Below are positions 1 to 7,123 of a stretch of DNA of 8,461 nucleotides, piece after piece. The stretch covers positions 1 through 8,461 of the forward strand of contig CALGNW010000091.1 of the NCBI GenBank assembly GCA_937958345.1. The letters are read 5' to 3'. Each line of letters begins with the position of its first letter. The stretch's first letter is position 1. The stretch is from an uncultured Neomegalonema sp. GTDB lineage: Bacteria > Pseudomonadota > Alphaproteobacteria > Rhodobacterales > Rhodobacteraceae. The notes below the pieces were generated by a model. The model did no database searches. It was not told the origin of the DNA and saw only the letters and a list, made by a program, of their open reading frames with translations. The translations under genes and the position numbers were made by a program.

Positions 1-1
1 A

Positions 2-1117
2 ACCCTCGACCTGAGCCGGATGAACGCGATCCTGAAGGTAAATCAGGAGGACATGGATGCCGTTGTGCAGCCCGGCGTGACACGGCGGCAACTGAACGAA
101 GACCTGCGCGCGACCGGTCTGTTTTTTCCGGTCGATCCCGGCGCCGATGCCAGCATAGGTGGCATGGCCGCAACCCGTGCATCGGGCACAAATGCGGTTC
201 GGTACGGCACGATGCGCGAATGTGTGATGGCCTGCGAAGCAGTTCTTGCCGATGGCCGCGTCATCCGCGCGGGTTCGCGCTCGAGTAAATCCGCGGCGGG
301 TTATGATCTGTGCAAATTGCTGGTCGGGTCCGAGGGCACTTTGGGGATTATGACCGAGCTGACCGTCAAGCTGTTCGGTCAACCCGAGGCGGTCTCTTCT
401 GCGGTTTGCGGCTTTGAAACAGTCGAGGGCGCGGTGCAGGCGGTTATCGAGACCATTCAGATGGGTATCCCGGTCGCTCGAATCGAGTTTTTGGACGAAT
501 TGCAACTGCGCGCCGTCAATGCGTATTCCAAACTCGATATTGTCGAACGCCCAACTCTGTTTCTGGAGTTCCATGGCAGCGAAGACGGTGTTGCGGAACA
601 AGCCGCCCGATTTGGTGAAATCGCCGCCGAGCATGGCGGGCTGGGCTTTGATTGGGCAACGCTGGAAGAGGACCGCAATCGACTGTGGCGCGCCCGGCAC
701 GATGCCTATTACGGGGTCAAAGCGATGTGGCCGGGCAGGCGCGGCTATATCACCGATTCCTGCGTACCGATCTCGCAGCTGGCCGATGCAATCCGCGAGA
801 CAAAGGCTGACATCGCCGAAAGCGGCCTGATCGCGCCGATGGTCGGACATGTCGGAGATGGAAATTTTCATCTCGCCATTATGATCGATCCTGAAAACGC
901 GGATGAACTGAAGGCCGCCGAGCGGCTCTCGCATTCGATTGCCGAACGCTCGCTGCGCATGGGCGGCACGGTCACAGGCGAGCATGGCGTCGGCCTGGGT
1001 AAAATAAAATATATGGAAGCCGAGCACGGCGCGGCTTATGGCGTGATGGCGGATATCAAGCGCGTGTTTGATCCGCAGAACATTTTGAATCCCGGTAAAC
1101 TGGTGTCCCTAAATTGA
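2..1117 (+). CDS. FAD-linked 2-hydroxyacid dehydrogenase, D-lactate/glycolate oxidase (GlcD) type; 5'-truncated by window edge
   Basis: This is the C-terminal 371 residues of a flavoenzyme oxidising a D-2-hydroxyacid to the 2-oxoacid. The frame is open to the left edge, and the first codons read TLDLSRMN, a conserved part of the family, so the real start lies upstream and the Met at position 20 is internal. Visible are the end of the PCMH-type FAD-binding domain (VQPGVT, DPGADASIGGMAATRASGTN, KSAAGYDLCKLLVGSEGTLG; visible residues about 20-125) and the C-terminal oxidase domain with HVGDGNFH (283-290), GTVTGEHGVG (322-331) and the closing FDPQNILNPGKL. Human LDHD and yeast Dld proteins share these motifs, and the histidine motifs bind the active-site metal in that family. 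The exact substrate (D-lactate, glycolate or another) cannot be told. Its stop overlaps the cobT start by 4 nt (TTGA), so it is probably co-transcribed with the cob genes, although no metabolic link is evident. Confidence 0.9.
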   Translation, partial: TLDLSRMNAILKVNQEDMDAVVQPGVTRRQLNEDLRATGLFFPVDPGADASIGGMAATRASGTNAVRYGTMRECVMACEAVLADGRVIRAGSRSSKSAAGYDLCKLLVGSEGTLGIMTELTVKLFGQPEAVSSAVCGFETVEGAVQAVIETIQMGIPVARIEFLDELQLRAVNAYSKLDIVERPTLFLEFHGSEDGVAEQAARFGEIAAEHGGLGFDWATLEEDRNRLWRARHDAYYGVKAMWPGRRGYITDSCVPISQLADAIRETKADIAESGLIAPMVGHVGDGNFHLAIMIDPENADELKAAERLSHSIAERSLRMGGTVTGEHGVGLGKIKYMEAEHGAAYGVMADIKRVFDPQNILNPGKLVSLN

Positions 1118-2127
1118 CAATCATCAACATCCCCCCCCTCGACCGAACACTTGAGCCAGCCATCCAAAAGTTGCTCGATGAAAAGGCCAAGCCGGTCGGA
1201 TCGCTTGGGCAGTTAGAGGACGTCGCAGTCCAAGTCGGCGTGATCCGTGGCGCCCTAAAGCCGGCGCTAGGTAAAGCTTTATCGATAATCTTTGCAGGCG
1301 ATCACGGCCTGACCGAGGAAGGCGTTTCCTCGCACCCGCCCGAAGTTACCGCAGCGATGGTGCAAAACTTCATTGGCGGTGGAGCGACAATTTCAGCATT
1401 CACCCGCCTTGCCGGCGCGGACCTGAAGGTTGTCGATGCCGGGGTAAAGTTTCCTGTGACGCCGGGAGCAGGCTTCGTCAGCGCCCGCATCGCAGAGGGC
1501 ACGAAGAATGCAGCCGTCGAACCGGCCATGACACGCGCGCAATGCGACGAGGCGTTAAACAAAGGGATCGAAATCGCGCGCGAAGCCGCCGCGAGCGGGG
1601 TGGACATTGTTGCCCCCGGCGAAATGGGGATTGGCAACACGGCGGCAGCGAGTTTGATCGTGCATCGCCTCGCCCCTGCCGCGCTTGATAACGTAATCGG
1701 GCGCGGGGCCGGGCTTGATAATGACGGTCTGGACAGGAAGCGTGCCGCCCTGCACAAGGCCGCCTCACGCACAGATACGACCGACCCGATTGAGGTGCTG
1801 ACCGAATTCGGCGGGTTTGAAATTGCGATGATGTGCGGATTTATGCTCGGAGCCGCCGCCGAAAACAGGGTCGTTATCGTCGACGGGTTTATCGCCGGTT
1901 CCGCCGCGCTGGCCGCCTGCCGGATCGCGCCGGCAGCGCGTGAGCGCATGATCTTTTCGCACAGGTCGGCTGAACCCGGCGCGCTGGCAATTCTCGACAG
2001 CCTCGAAGCCGATCCGTTGCTGGATCTCGAGCTGCGGTTGGGCGAAGGATCCGGCGCTGCTTTAGCGATCCCGCTGGTCCGCGCCGCAGCGGCCATTCTG
2101 ACGGACGTGGCGGATTATCCGCGATGA
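1114..2127 (+). CDS. cobT: Nicotinate-nucleotide--dimethylbenzimidazole phosphoribosyltransferase
   Basis: The cytoplasmic enzyme transfers the phosphoribosyl group of nicotinate mononucleotide to the lower-ligand base (normally 5,6-dimethylbenzimidazole), giving alpha-ribazole 5'-phosphate for the nucleotide loop of cobalamin. The 337-residue length is close to the usual size. Family motifs are KPVGSLGQLE (26-35), AGDHGLTEEGVSSHP (61-75), GEMGIGNTAAAS (169-180), GRGAGLD (196-202), EFGGFEIAMM (231-240), SHRSAEPGA (282-290) and RLGEGSGAAL (308-317). Glu311 in the last motif matches the catalytic glutamate of Salmonella CobT. The start is TTG at 1114: an in-frame stop at 1096-1098 excludes earlier starts, and the TTG overlaps the upstream stop as TTGA. 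No strong Shine-Dalgarno sequence is seen, so initiation probably depends on coupling. A run of eight C (1131-1138) lies just inside the coding region. It overlaps cobS by ATGA. Confidence 0.95.
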   Translation: MTIINIPPLDRTLEPAIQKLLDEKAKPVGSLGQLEDVAVQVGVIRGALKPALGKALSIIFAGDHGLTEEGVSSHPPEVTAAMVQNFIGGGATISAFTRLAGADLKVVDAGVKFPVTPGAGFVSARIAEGTKNAAVEPAMTRAQCDEALNKGIEIAREAAASGVDIVAPGEMGIGNTAAASLIVHRLAPAALDNVIGRGAGLDNDGLDRKRAALHKAASRTDTTDPIEVLTEFGGFEIAMMCGFMLGAAAENRVVIVDGFIAGSAALAACRIAPAARERMIFSHRSAEPGALAILDSLEADPLLDLELRLGEGSGAALAIPLVRAAAAILTDVADYPR

Positions 2128-2909
2128 AGCGTGAGTGGCTGGCCTTCCTTTCGGCAGTCCAGTTCCTCACACGCCTGCCCGTCCCCGACCCCAGCTGGGA
2201 GGCCGGACGCCTCGACCGCGCAGCCAAGTGGTTTCCGCTTGTCGGCGCTTTGGTCGGGCTGTGTTCGGGCATGTTTCTGTTCGGGGTGATCTCGCTGGCC
2301 TTTAGGGGTCTGCCGGTGCTGGAGTTGACGGTTCTGTTTGGCGTCCTGATCACGGGCGCGCTGCACGAGGACGGACTGGCCGATACAGCAGACGGGTTTT
2401 ATGGTGGGCGCACAACCGAAAAGCGCCTGAGTATTATGCGCGACAGCCGGATCGGAACCTATGGCGTCATCGCTCTCGTCTTCGCTTTGCTGCTGCGTAT
2501 CTCGCTCTACGAGGGATACTTTTCGCCCCTGATTTCCAGCGCGTCCTATGCTGCGACAATGGTCGCGACCTTCATGGCAGCGCAGACCGTCAGCCGGGCC
2601 TTGATTCTCGTACATGTCTCCGCCCTGCCCTACGCACGGGAAGGCGCAACACCACCGCTTTCCGGCGCGACAAAAGGCGGTATTATAACCTGCGCGGTCA
2701 CAACCTTGATCGTTTGCATCCCCGTGGCAAAATTCATTTCCTTCGGGGCCGTCGTGGCGGGAATGGCCGTGGCAACCGCCAGCGCGCTTGCCTTTACAAG
2801 ACTGTCAAGAAAACGGATCGGAGGCTGGACCGGCGATACCGCAGGGTCAACTCAGGTCATTTCCGAACTCTCATTTATGATCGGATTTTCAGCATGGATT
2901 TGGTCTTAA
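2124..2909 (+). CDS. cobS: Adenosylcobinamide-GDP ribazoletransferase (cobalamin synthase)
   Basis: This integral inner-membrane enzyme joins adenosylcobinamide-GDP to alpha-ribazole or its 5'-phosphate, the step that completes the nucleotide loop of adenosylcobalamin. The 261-residue protein has the family motifs in order: QFLTRLP (13-19), GALHEDGLADTADGF (78-92), IMRDSRIGTYG (104-114) and IGGWTGDTAGSTQ (232-244). The acidic residues of the second and last motifs are thought to bind Mg2+ and the pyrophosphate. Hydrophobic segments at roughly 36-60, 66-80, 113-127, 137-165, 185-225 and 246-260 fit the polytopic fold. The ATG overlaps the cobT stop as ATGA, and no strong Shine-Dalgarno site precedes it, so translational coupling is likely. 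In E. coli and Salmonella, CobS works at the membrane with CobT and the alpha-ribazole phosphatase, and all three are adjacent here. Confidence 0.95.
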   Translation: MKREWLAFLSAVQFLTRLPVPDPSWEAGRLDRAAKWFPLVGALVGLCSGMFLFGVISLAFRGLPVLELTVLFGVLITGALHEDGLADTADGFYGGRTTEKRLSIMRDSRIGTYGVIALVFALLLRISLYEGYFSPLISSASYAATMVATFMAAQTVSRALILVHVSALPYAREGATPPLSGATKGGIITCAVTTLIVCIPVAKFISFGAVVAGMAVATASALAFTRLSRKRIGGWTGDTAGSTQVISELSFMIGFSAWIWS

Positions 2910-3445
2910 TCCGACATCCGAAAACTGTTGTGCCAAACGGGGTCTGCTATGGCTCTACGGATGTAGAACCCGATCCGCAGCGGCTTGCCTCGGACGCCGC
3001 ACGGATCGCGCCGATGCTGCCTGCGGATGCACGGATCATATGCAGCCCTCAAAAGCGCGCCGCGCAACTGGCCGCCCGTTTTGGCGCAGCGCAAACAGAT
3101 GCGCGACTGGTCGAAATGGACTTTGGCGCATGGGAGATGCGGCGCTGGGACGAGTTGCCGCGCGCGGAAATTGACGCATGGGCCGATGATATGCTGGGCT
3201 ATCACCCGCCGGAGGGCGAGGCACTCGGATCTGTTGCCGCCCGGGTGATTGAGTGGTGGGAGCAGCAACCCAAAGACCGGACAATCGTTGCGGTTGCGCA
3301 TGGCGGGCCTTGGCGGGTGCTGGCCGCACATCTGCTGGGTCTGCCGCTCGAACATTCAACAAGGTTCGAGATTGAATGGGGCGGGCGGGCTTTGTTCCGG
3401 ATAAACGATTACGGCGCGCAACTACGCGGCTGGAACGTCTTTTAG
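2894..3445 (+). CDS. cobC: Histidine phosphatase, probable alpha-ribazole-5'-phosphate phosphatase (CobC type)
   Basis: A 183-residue phosphoglycerate-mutase-like phosphatase. Visible active-site residues are the phosphohistidine His8 in LIRHPKT, Arg55 in SPQKRA, Glu74 in EMDFGAWE and His136 in VAHGG. The GVCYGSTDV segment after the first motif is typical of alpha-ribazole phosphatases, which dephosphorylate alpha-ribazole phosphate or adenosylcobalamin 5'-phosphate around the CobS step. The position directly after cobT and cobS supports this role. The usual RHGET is RHPKT here, keeping the catalytic Arg-His and the Thr. The ATG at 2894 is chosen because it puts the first beta strand at the N terminus as the family requires; an open frame back to 2714 merely runs through cobS. 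The gene overlaps cobS by 16 nt and runs convergently into recN by 24 nt. The symbol follows Salmonella usage; cobC of Pseudomonas denitrificans is a different enzyme. Confidence 0.87.
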   Translation: MDLVLIRHPKTVVPNGVCYGSTDVEPDPQRLASDAARIAPMLPADARIICSPQKRAAQLAARFGAAQTDARLVEMDFGAWEMRRWDELPRAEIDAWADDMLGYHPPEGEALGSVAARVIEWWEQQPKDRTIVAVAHGGPWRVLAAHLLGLPLEHSTRFEIEWGGRALFRINDYGAQLRGWNVF

Positions 3446-5107
3446 CAAACTGAGCGCCGCCTTATGCGCCTCGTCGGTCACTGTTTCCCCGGCAAGCATG
3501 CGCGCGAGTTCTGCGACCCGTTCATCCCGCGAAAGGATGGTCACGCGGGTCGTCGTGACTTCTTTTTTTCCCTGTTTGGTCACCGATTTATTGATCCGCC
3601 AATGCATCGACGCTTCGGCAGCAACCTGCGGCGCGTGGGTGATGACCAGAGCCTGCCCCGCATCGCCCAAACGACGCAAACGCGCGCCGATGGCCGCCGC
3701 CGTTGCGCCGCCTACACCGCGATCAATCTCGTCAAAGATAATTGTCGTTTTATCGTTCGCGTTACCGACCAGACAGACCTTGAGCGCAAGCAGAAAGCGG
3801 GACAACTCTCCGCCGGACGCGGTTTTATCGATTGGTCCGAAAGGCGAGCCCGGGTTGGTGGCAACGGTGAAAGAAACGCGGTCGATGCCATCCGCCGTGC
3901 CGCCATCCTCGTTCGTGGTTATTTCGGTGCGGAACTTCGCGCGTTCGAGTTTAAGGGGTGGCAGCTCCGCCATGACCGCCTTATCCAATCCGCCCGCCGA
4001 TTTTTGCCGCGCCGCGCTCAGCCCGCGCGCCTCGGCCAAATAGGCTTCGTGCGAGTCTTTTGCCGCTTTTTCCAGCGCGATGAGACGCTCTTCCCCCGCC
4101 TCGATAAACGCCAGCCGCTCGGTCATTTTCGAGCGCAACGTCGCGAGATCAGTGACACTCATCCGATGCTTGCGCGCGAGGCCGCGCAGCGCGAACAGGC
4201 GTTCTTCGATTTGTTCCAGTACGTTCGGATCAACCGATAATGCCTCCATCGCAGCATCGACTTCGCGCATTGCCTCGGACATTTCGGTCATGGTGCGGTC
4301 GAGCGCAGACAACGATGCGTCGAGGCGTCCGTCCGCCTTGGGCGCGGCCATGTCGAGCCAGCGAACCGCCTCGGCTATACGGCCCTCCGCGCCCTTTACA
4401 CCCAGCGCATCAGCTGCTTTCGAGACATCATCCGCAATCGAAACCGCGCGCTGCATGGACCGGCGCTCGGCATCCAGCGTTGCCTCCTCGTCGCTCTCGG
4501 GCGCAAGTTCTTCCAACTCTTCGACCGAGTGGCGAACATAGTCGGCGTCGGCACGGGCATCCTCGATCTCCGCACGGCCCGTAACCAGCTCTTTTTCGGC
4601 TGAACGCCATGACGCGTGAAGTTTCCGGACTTTCTTGACCCGCTTTTCCAGCCCTGCATAAGCGTCGAGCAGAAACCCGTGCGCGGCAGGGTTCGTCAGG
4701 CTGCGGTCGTCAAACTGTCCGTGAATTTCAACCAGCATCGCGCCAAGAGTCCGCAACGCCGAGACGCTTGCGGGCTGGTCATTAACAAAGGCCCGGCTTC
4801 GCCCCTCCTCGCCGATGACACGGCGCAGGATCAGGGTTTCGTCTTCGATTTCATAACCCTGTTCACGCAACCAATCCCAAGCAGGATGGTTCGGAACAAC
4901 ATCGAATTCAGCTGTTGCCGTGCCACTGCTGGCCCCGGCGCGCACAAGCGATCCGGCGACACGCGCGCCAAGCGCCGCACCAAGCGCGTCGAGAAGGATT
5001 GACTTACCCGCGCCCGTCTCGCCGGTCATCGCCCCCAGACCGGGTTCGAAATCCAGGTCGAGCGTCTCGATCAGAACGATATCGCGTACCGAAAGGCGGC
5101 GAAGCAT
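3422..5107 (-). CDS. recN: DNA repair protein RecN (SMC-like ATPase)
   Basis: RecN is a cytoplasmic SMC-family ATPase acting early in recombinational repair of double-strand breaks. The 561-residue protein matches the family length. The N-terminal half of the ATPase head has Walker A GETGAGKS (29-36) and the Q-loop region EIHGQFDD (127-134). Residues about 150-385 are charged and helical, giving the two arms of the coiled coil. The C-terminal half has the ABC signature TASGGELSR (429-437), Walker B with DEIDRGVGG (456-467) and the switch THAPQVAAEA (490-499). All ATPase motifs are intact. The ATG at 5107 places MLRRLSVRDIVLIE at the usual N terminus and lies 3 nt after the bamD stop, so it is probably transcribed and translated with bamD. 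I see no LexA-type operator in front of it, although the small gap leaves no room for one. The 3' end overlaps the converging phosphatase gene by 24 bp. Confidence 0.96.
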   Translation of the reverse strand: MLRRLSVRDIVLIETLDLDFEPGLGAMTGETGAGKSILLDALGAALGARVAGSLVRAGASSGTATAEFDVVPNHPAWDWLREQGYEIEDETLILRRVIGEEGRSRAFVNDQPASVSALRTLGAMLVEIHGQFDDRSLTNPAAHGFLLDAYAGLEKRVKKVRKLHASWRSAEKELVTGRAEIEDARADADYVRHSVEELEELAPESDEEATLDAERRSMQRAVSIADDVSKAADALGVKGAEGRIAEAVRWLDMAAPKADGRLDASLSALDRTMTEMSEAMREVDAAMEALSVDPNVLEQIEERLFALRGLARKHRMSVTDLATLRSKMTERLAFIEAGEERLIALEKAAKDSHEAYLAEARGLSAARQKSAGGLDKAVMAELPPLKLERAKFRTEITTNEDGGTADGIDRVSFTVATNPGSPFGPIDKTASGGELSRFLLALKVCLVGNANDKTTIIFDEIDRGVGGATAAAIGARLRRLGDAGQALVITHAPQVAAEASMHWRINKSVTKQGKKEVTTTRVTILSRDERVAELARMLAGETVTDEAHKAALSLLKDVPAA

Positions 5108-5110
5108 GAT

Positions 5111-5971
5111 TTAGAGCCACTGGCCTTTGATGACCTGGCGGTACGCTCGGCTGTACCAGGAATCTTTACTGCCCCCGACAACGGCGCCGCTTTCGGTCAG
5201 CATCGCATAGCTGTTCGTATACCAGTCGGAGCCGGGATAGTTATGACCCAGAACAGCGCCAGCCGATTTCGCCTCGTCCACCAGTCCCAGAGCGAGGTTC
5301 GCCTCAACAAGACGGTGCAGTGCCTCCTGCACATGGGTTGTGGTGTCGTATTGCTTCACGACGGTCTGAAAGCGGTTTATCGCAGCCAGATAATCACCGC
5401 GCTTCAGATAATAACGGCCAATGGTCATTTCCTTGCCGGAAAGCTGATCAAGTGCCGTGTCAAGTTTTAGGCGTGCATCATCGACATAATCACTTTCGGG
5501 ATGGCGGGCGATTAATTCGCGCAATGATGACAGCGCCTCTTTCGTGACGCCCTGATCGCGGCCCACATCGACGATTTGCTCGTAATAACTCTGGGCAACA
5601 AGATAGCGGGCGTAGTCGGTGCGGTCGTCGCTGGGATAAAACCCGATATACCGCTGGGCGGACGTAATCGCCTTGTCGTAATCCGCGCCCTCGTAAGAGG
5701 CATAGGCCGAAAGCAACATCGCCTTTTTCGCGAGATCAGAATACGGATAGAGGCGCTCGATCTCGTCAAACATCTTTGCCGAGCGGCGGTGGTTTTCTTT
5801 CGCCAGCTCGCTTTGCGCATCGGAAAAAATATCTTCGGCAGGCCGTGTTTCAATCGGTGGTTTGCTCTCACCAAACAGGTTGCCAACGCCTCCGCCGCAT
5901 GCCGAAACGCTCAACAGCGCCCCGCATAGAATTGCGTTACGGAAAACAGACGTAAAACGGATCGCAGACAT
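5111..5971 (-). CDS. bamD: Outer-membrane protein assembly factor BamD (lipoprotein, TPR)
   Basis: BamD is the essential lipoprotein partner of BamA in the complex that inserts beta-barrel proteins into the outer membrane. From the chosen start the protein has 286 residues: a basic N-region, a hydrophobic core and a lipobox VSAC with the lipidated Cys at 25, followed by a Gly-rich spacer. The mature part is a run of TPR-like repeats; AEDIFSDAQ, FDEIERLYPYSDLAKKA, YIGFYPSD, LIARHPESDYVDDA, EMTIGRYYLKRGDYLAAINRF and NYPGSDW are characteristic. I start at 5971 because GGAGAGG lies just upstream and this gives a normal signal peptide. The open frame reaches back to 6094 and an ATG at 5983 is possible, but both would put an atypical extension before the signal peptide. 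The gene follows lpxC after 132 bp and precedes recN by 3 nt. Confidence 0.94.
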   Translation of the reverse strand: MSAIRFTSVFRNAILCGALLSVSACGGGVGNLFGESKPPIETRPAEDIFSDAQSELAKENHRRSAKMFDEIERLYPYSDLAKKAMLLSAYASYEGADYDKAITSAQRYIGFYPSDDRTDYARYLVAQSYYEQIVDVGRDQGVTKEALSSLRELIARHPESDYVDDARLKLDTALDQLSGKEMTIGRYYLKRGDYLAAINRFQTVVKQYDTTTHVQEALHRLVEANLALGLVDEAKSAGAVLGHNYPGSDWYTNSYAMLTESGAVVGGSKDSWYSRAYRQVIKGQWL

Positions 5972-5974
5972 GCG

Positions 5975-5981
5975 CCTCTCC
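5975..5981 (-). promoter_or_regulatory. Shine-Dalgarno site deciding the bamD start
   Basis: On the minus strand the sequence reads GGAGAGG, then CGC, then ATG at 5971. The GGAG core is 6 nt from the start codon, normal for a ribosome-binding site. It favours this start over the ATG at 5983, whose own upstream bases show no purine-rich site at a good distance. Confidence 0.7.
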
Positions 5982-6033
5982 ATGATCGGCACGACGCGGA
6001 CGCTTCCGCCGCCGTTGCATCCGTCATACCCCT

Positions 6034-6057
6034 CCGCGCCTGAAATTCCAAGCGCGG
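6034..6057 (-). other. Possible RNA hairpin in the lpxC-bamD leader
   Basis: On the minus strand the arms CCGCGCTTGG and TCAGGCGCGG flank an AATT loop, giving a 10-bp stem with two G-U pairs. Read on the plus strand, those two positions become C-A mismatches, so if the structure is real it belongs to the minus-strand transcript. No T-run follows, so it is not an intrinsic terminator. It lies between the lpxC stop and the bamD start, where it could mark RNA processing, protect an mRNA end or influence bamD expression. Function is unknown, and chance folding in GC-rich DNA is possible. Confidence 0.4.
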
Positions 6058-6103
6058 GTTGAGGTAAGTTCCCATAAAGTTCTGAAAGGAGCACGTCGGC
6101 TCG

Positions 6104-7024
6104 TTACGCCACGACCGCCTCGATGTAAGGCGCACGGTCGGCATAATCCGAAGAAACCGCAGAACGGTCCGTAACCTCGTCAAAGCGCCACGCACCGGGG
6201 GTGCTGAACAGCTTGTGCAAAAGGCGATTGGTCATGTCGTGGCCGGACTTTACGCCGCAATAGCGACCGACGACCGGCGCGCCGGCCAGAGCCAGATCAC
6301 CCACCGCGTCGAGCATTTTATGACGCACAAATTCGTCCTGATGACGCAAACCGCCCTCGTTCAGAACCTCGGAGCCGTTCACGACTACGGCATTATCAAG
6401 CGAACCGCCGCGTGCAAAACCGAGCGAGCGCAGTTTTTCGATTTCTTCGAGACGACCAAAAGTCCGCGAATTTGCGTAATCCTGAATGAAGCAATCGCCC
6501 GTGAACCGCGCATCGCGATGCTGCACGCCAATCGCCTCGTCTTCGAAGTCGATCTTAAACTCGATCTCAAACGCATCGGACGGGTGTAACGCTGCAAAAC
6601 GGCCCTCGTGTTCGACCGAAACCGAAGACAGCACACGCAAAACGCGCAGTTTGGCGTCCTGTTCGACGATACCCGCCTCGGTCAACGCCTCGACGAACGG
6701 CGCAGCACTGCCGTCCATGATCGGGATTTCGGGTCCATCCAACTCGACCAGCGCGTTTTCGATGCCGCAACCGGCAAAAGCGGCCATGAGATGTTCGATG
6801 GTTGAAACAGAAACGCCGTCGCTGTTTCCGATGCGGGTGCAGAGTGCGGTGTCAACAACGGCGTCATATCGCGCCTCGACCACCTGATCCAGCCCGATCA
6901 CATCAGTACGCAAAAATCGGATACCGTAATCACAAGGGGCAGGAAGGATACGGATCGTAGCCTTCTCTCCTTTGTGCACACCTATTCCGGTCATGTGGAC
7001 CGTGCGCGCCAATGTTCTTTGCAT
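6104..7024 (-). CDS. lpxC: UDP-3-O-acyl-N-acetylglucosamine deacetylase
   Basis: LpxC is the Zn2+-dependent cytoplasmic deacetylase that commits UDP-3-O-acyl-GlcNAc to lipid A synthesis. The 306-residue protein is full length. It has GIGVHKG (13-19), STIEHLMAA with Glu77 and Zn ligand His78 (74-82), PEIPIMDGSAAPFV (98-111), RTFG (187-190), VRHKMLDAVGDLAL with Zn ligands His235 and Asp239 (233-246), and KSGHDMTNRLL with catalytic His262 (259-269). The ATG at 7024 is chosen because MQRTLARTVHMTGIGVH is the normal N terminus and GAGG stands 5 nt upstream; an open frame back to a TTG at 7081 is atypical. The gene sits in the common alphaproteobacterial place after ftsZ, but a terminator and a long gap with CtrA-like boxes separate the two, suggesting its own promoter. 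The C terminus is EAVVA. Confidence 0.97.
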   Translation of the reverse strand: MQRTLARTVHMTGIGVHKGEKATIRILPAPCDYGIRFLRTDVIGLDQVVEARYDAVVDTALCTRIGNSDGVSVSTIEHLMAAFAGCGIENALVELDGPEIPIMDGSAAPFVEALTEAGIVEQDAKLRVLRVLSSVSVEHEGRFAALHPSDAFEIEFKIDFEDEAIGVQHRDARFTGDCFIQDYANSRTFGRLEEIEKLRSLGFARGGSLDNAVVVNGSEVLNEGGLRHQDEFVRHKMLDAVGDLALAGAPVVGRYCGVKSGHDMTNRLLHKLFSTPGAWRFDEVTDRSAVSSDYADRAPYIEAVVA

Positions 7025-7029
7025 CGAAA

Positions 7030-7033
7030 CCTC
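7030..7033 (-). promoter_or_regulatory. Shine-Dalgarno site of lpxC
   Basis: The minus strand reads GAGG, then the 5-nt spacer TTTCG, then ATG at 7024. The spacing is good and it supports this start over the in-frame TTG at 7081. Confidence 0.65.
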
Positions 7034-7123
7034 AGGTTTTATTGTTGCAACCGAACTAGCAGCGGAAGAAGCCGGAACCAAATCAACGTTTATTGCAGTT
7101 TGCTACATCCGTTCAGGCCATGT

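Noticed and set aside
1302..2096. 264-codon open frame on the minus strand inside cobT
   Set aside because: It is the antisense of a gene with all CobT motifs, and its product is Ser/Ala/Arg-rich without any recognisable domain. High GC gives such long shadow frames.
2714..2893. N-terminal extension of the histidine phosphatase
   Set aside because: The extra 60 residues lie in another frame of cobS, including its conserved WTGD region, and are basic and low-complexity. The catalytic first strand belongs at the N terminus.
3464..4240. 258-codon open frame on the plus strand inside recN
   Set aside because: It runs antisense to the intact RecN coding region, shows no family motif and is very Arg-rich, as expected for a GC-rich shadow.
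4705..4728. RecN HGQFDD instead of the more familiar HGQH form
   Set aside because: The glutamine is kept, all other ATPase motifs are intact, and alphaproteobacterial RecN proteins vary here, so it is not evidence of a defective protein.
5972..6094. Longer bamD start
   Set aside because: It would put 41 residues before a normal lipoprotein signal peptide and spans the putative hairpin. The start at 5971 has a good ribosome-binding site.
7025..7081. Longer lpxC start at the TTG 7081
   Set aside because: The 19 added residues are not typical of LpxC, and the ATG at 7024 has GAGG at a proper distance.
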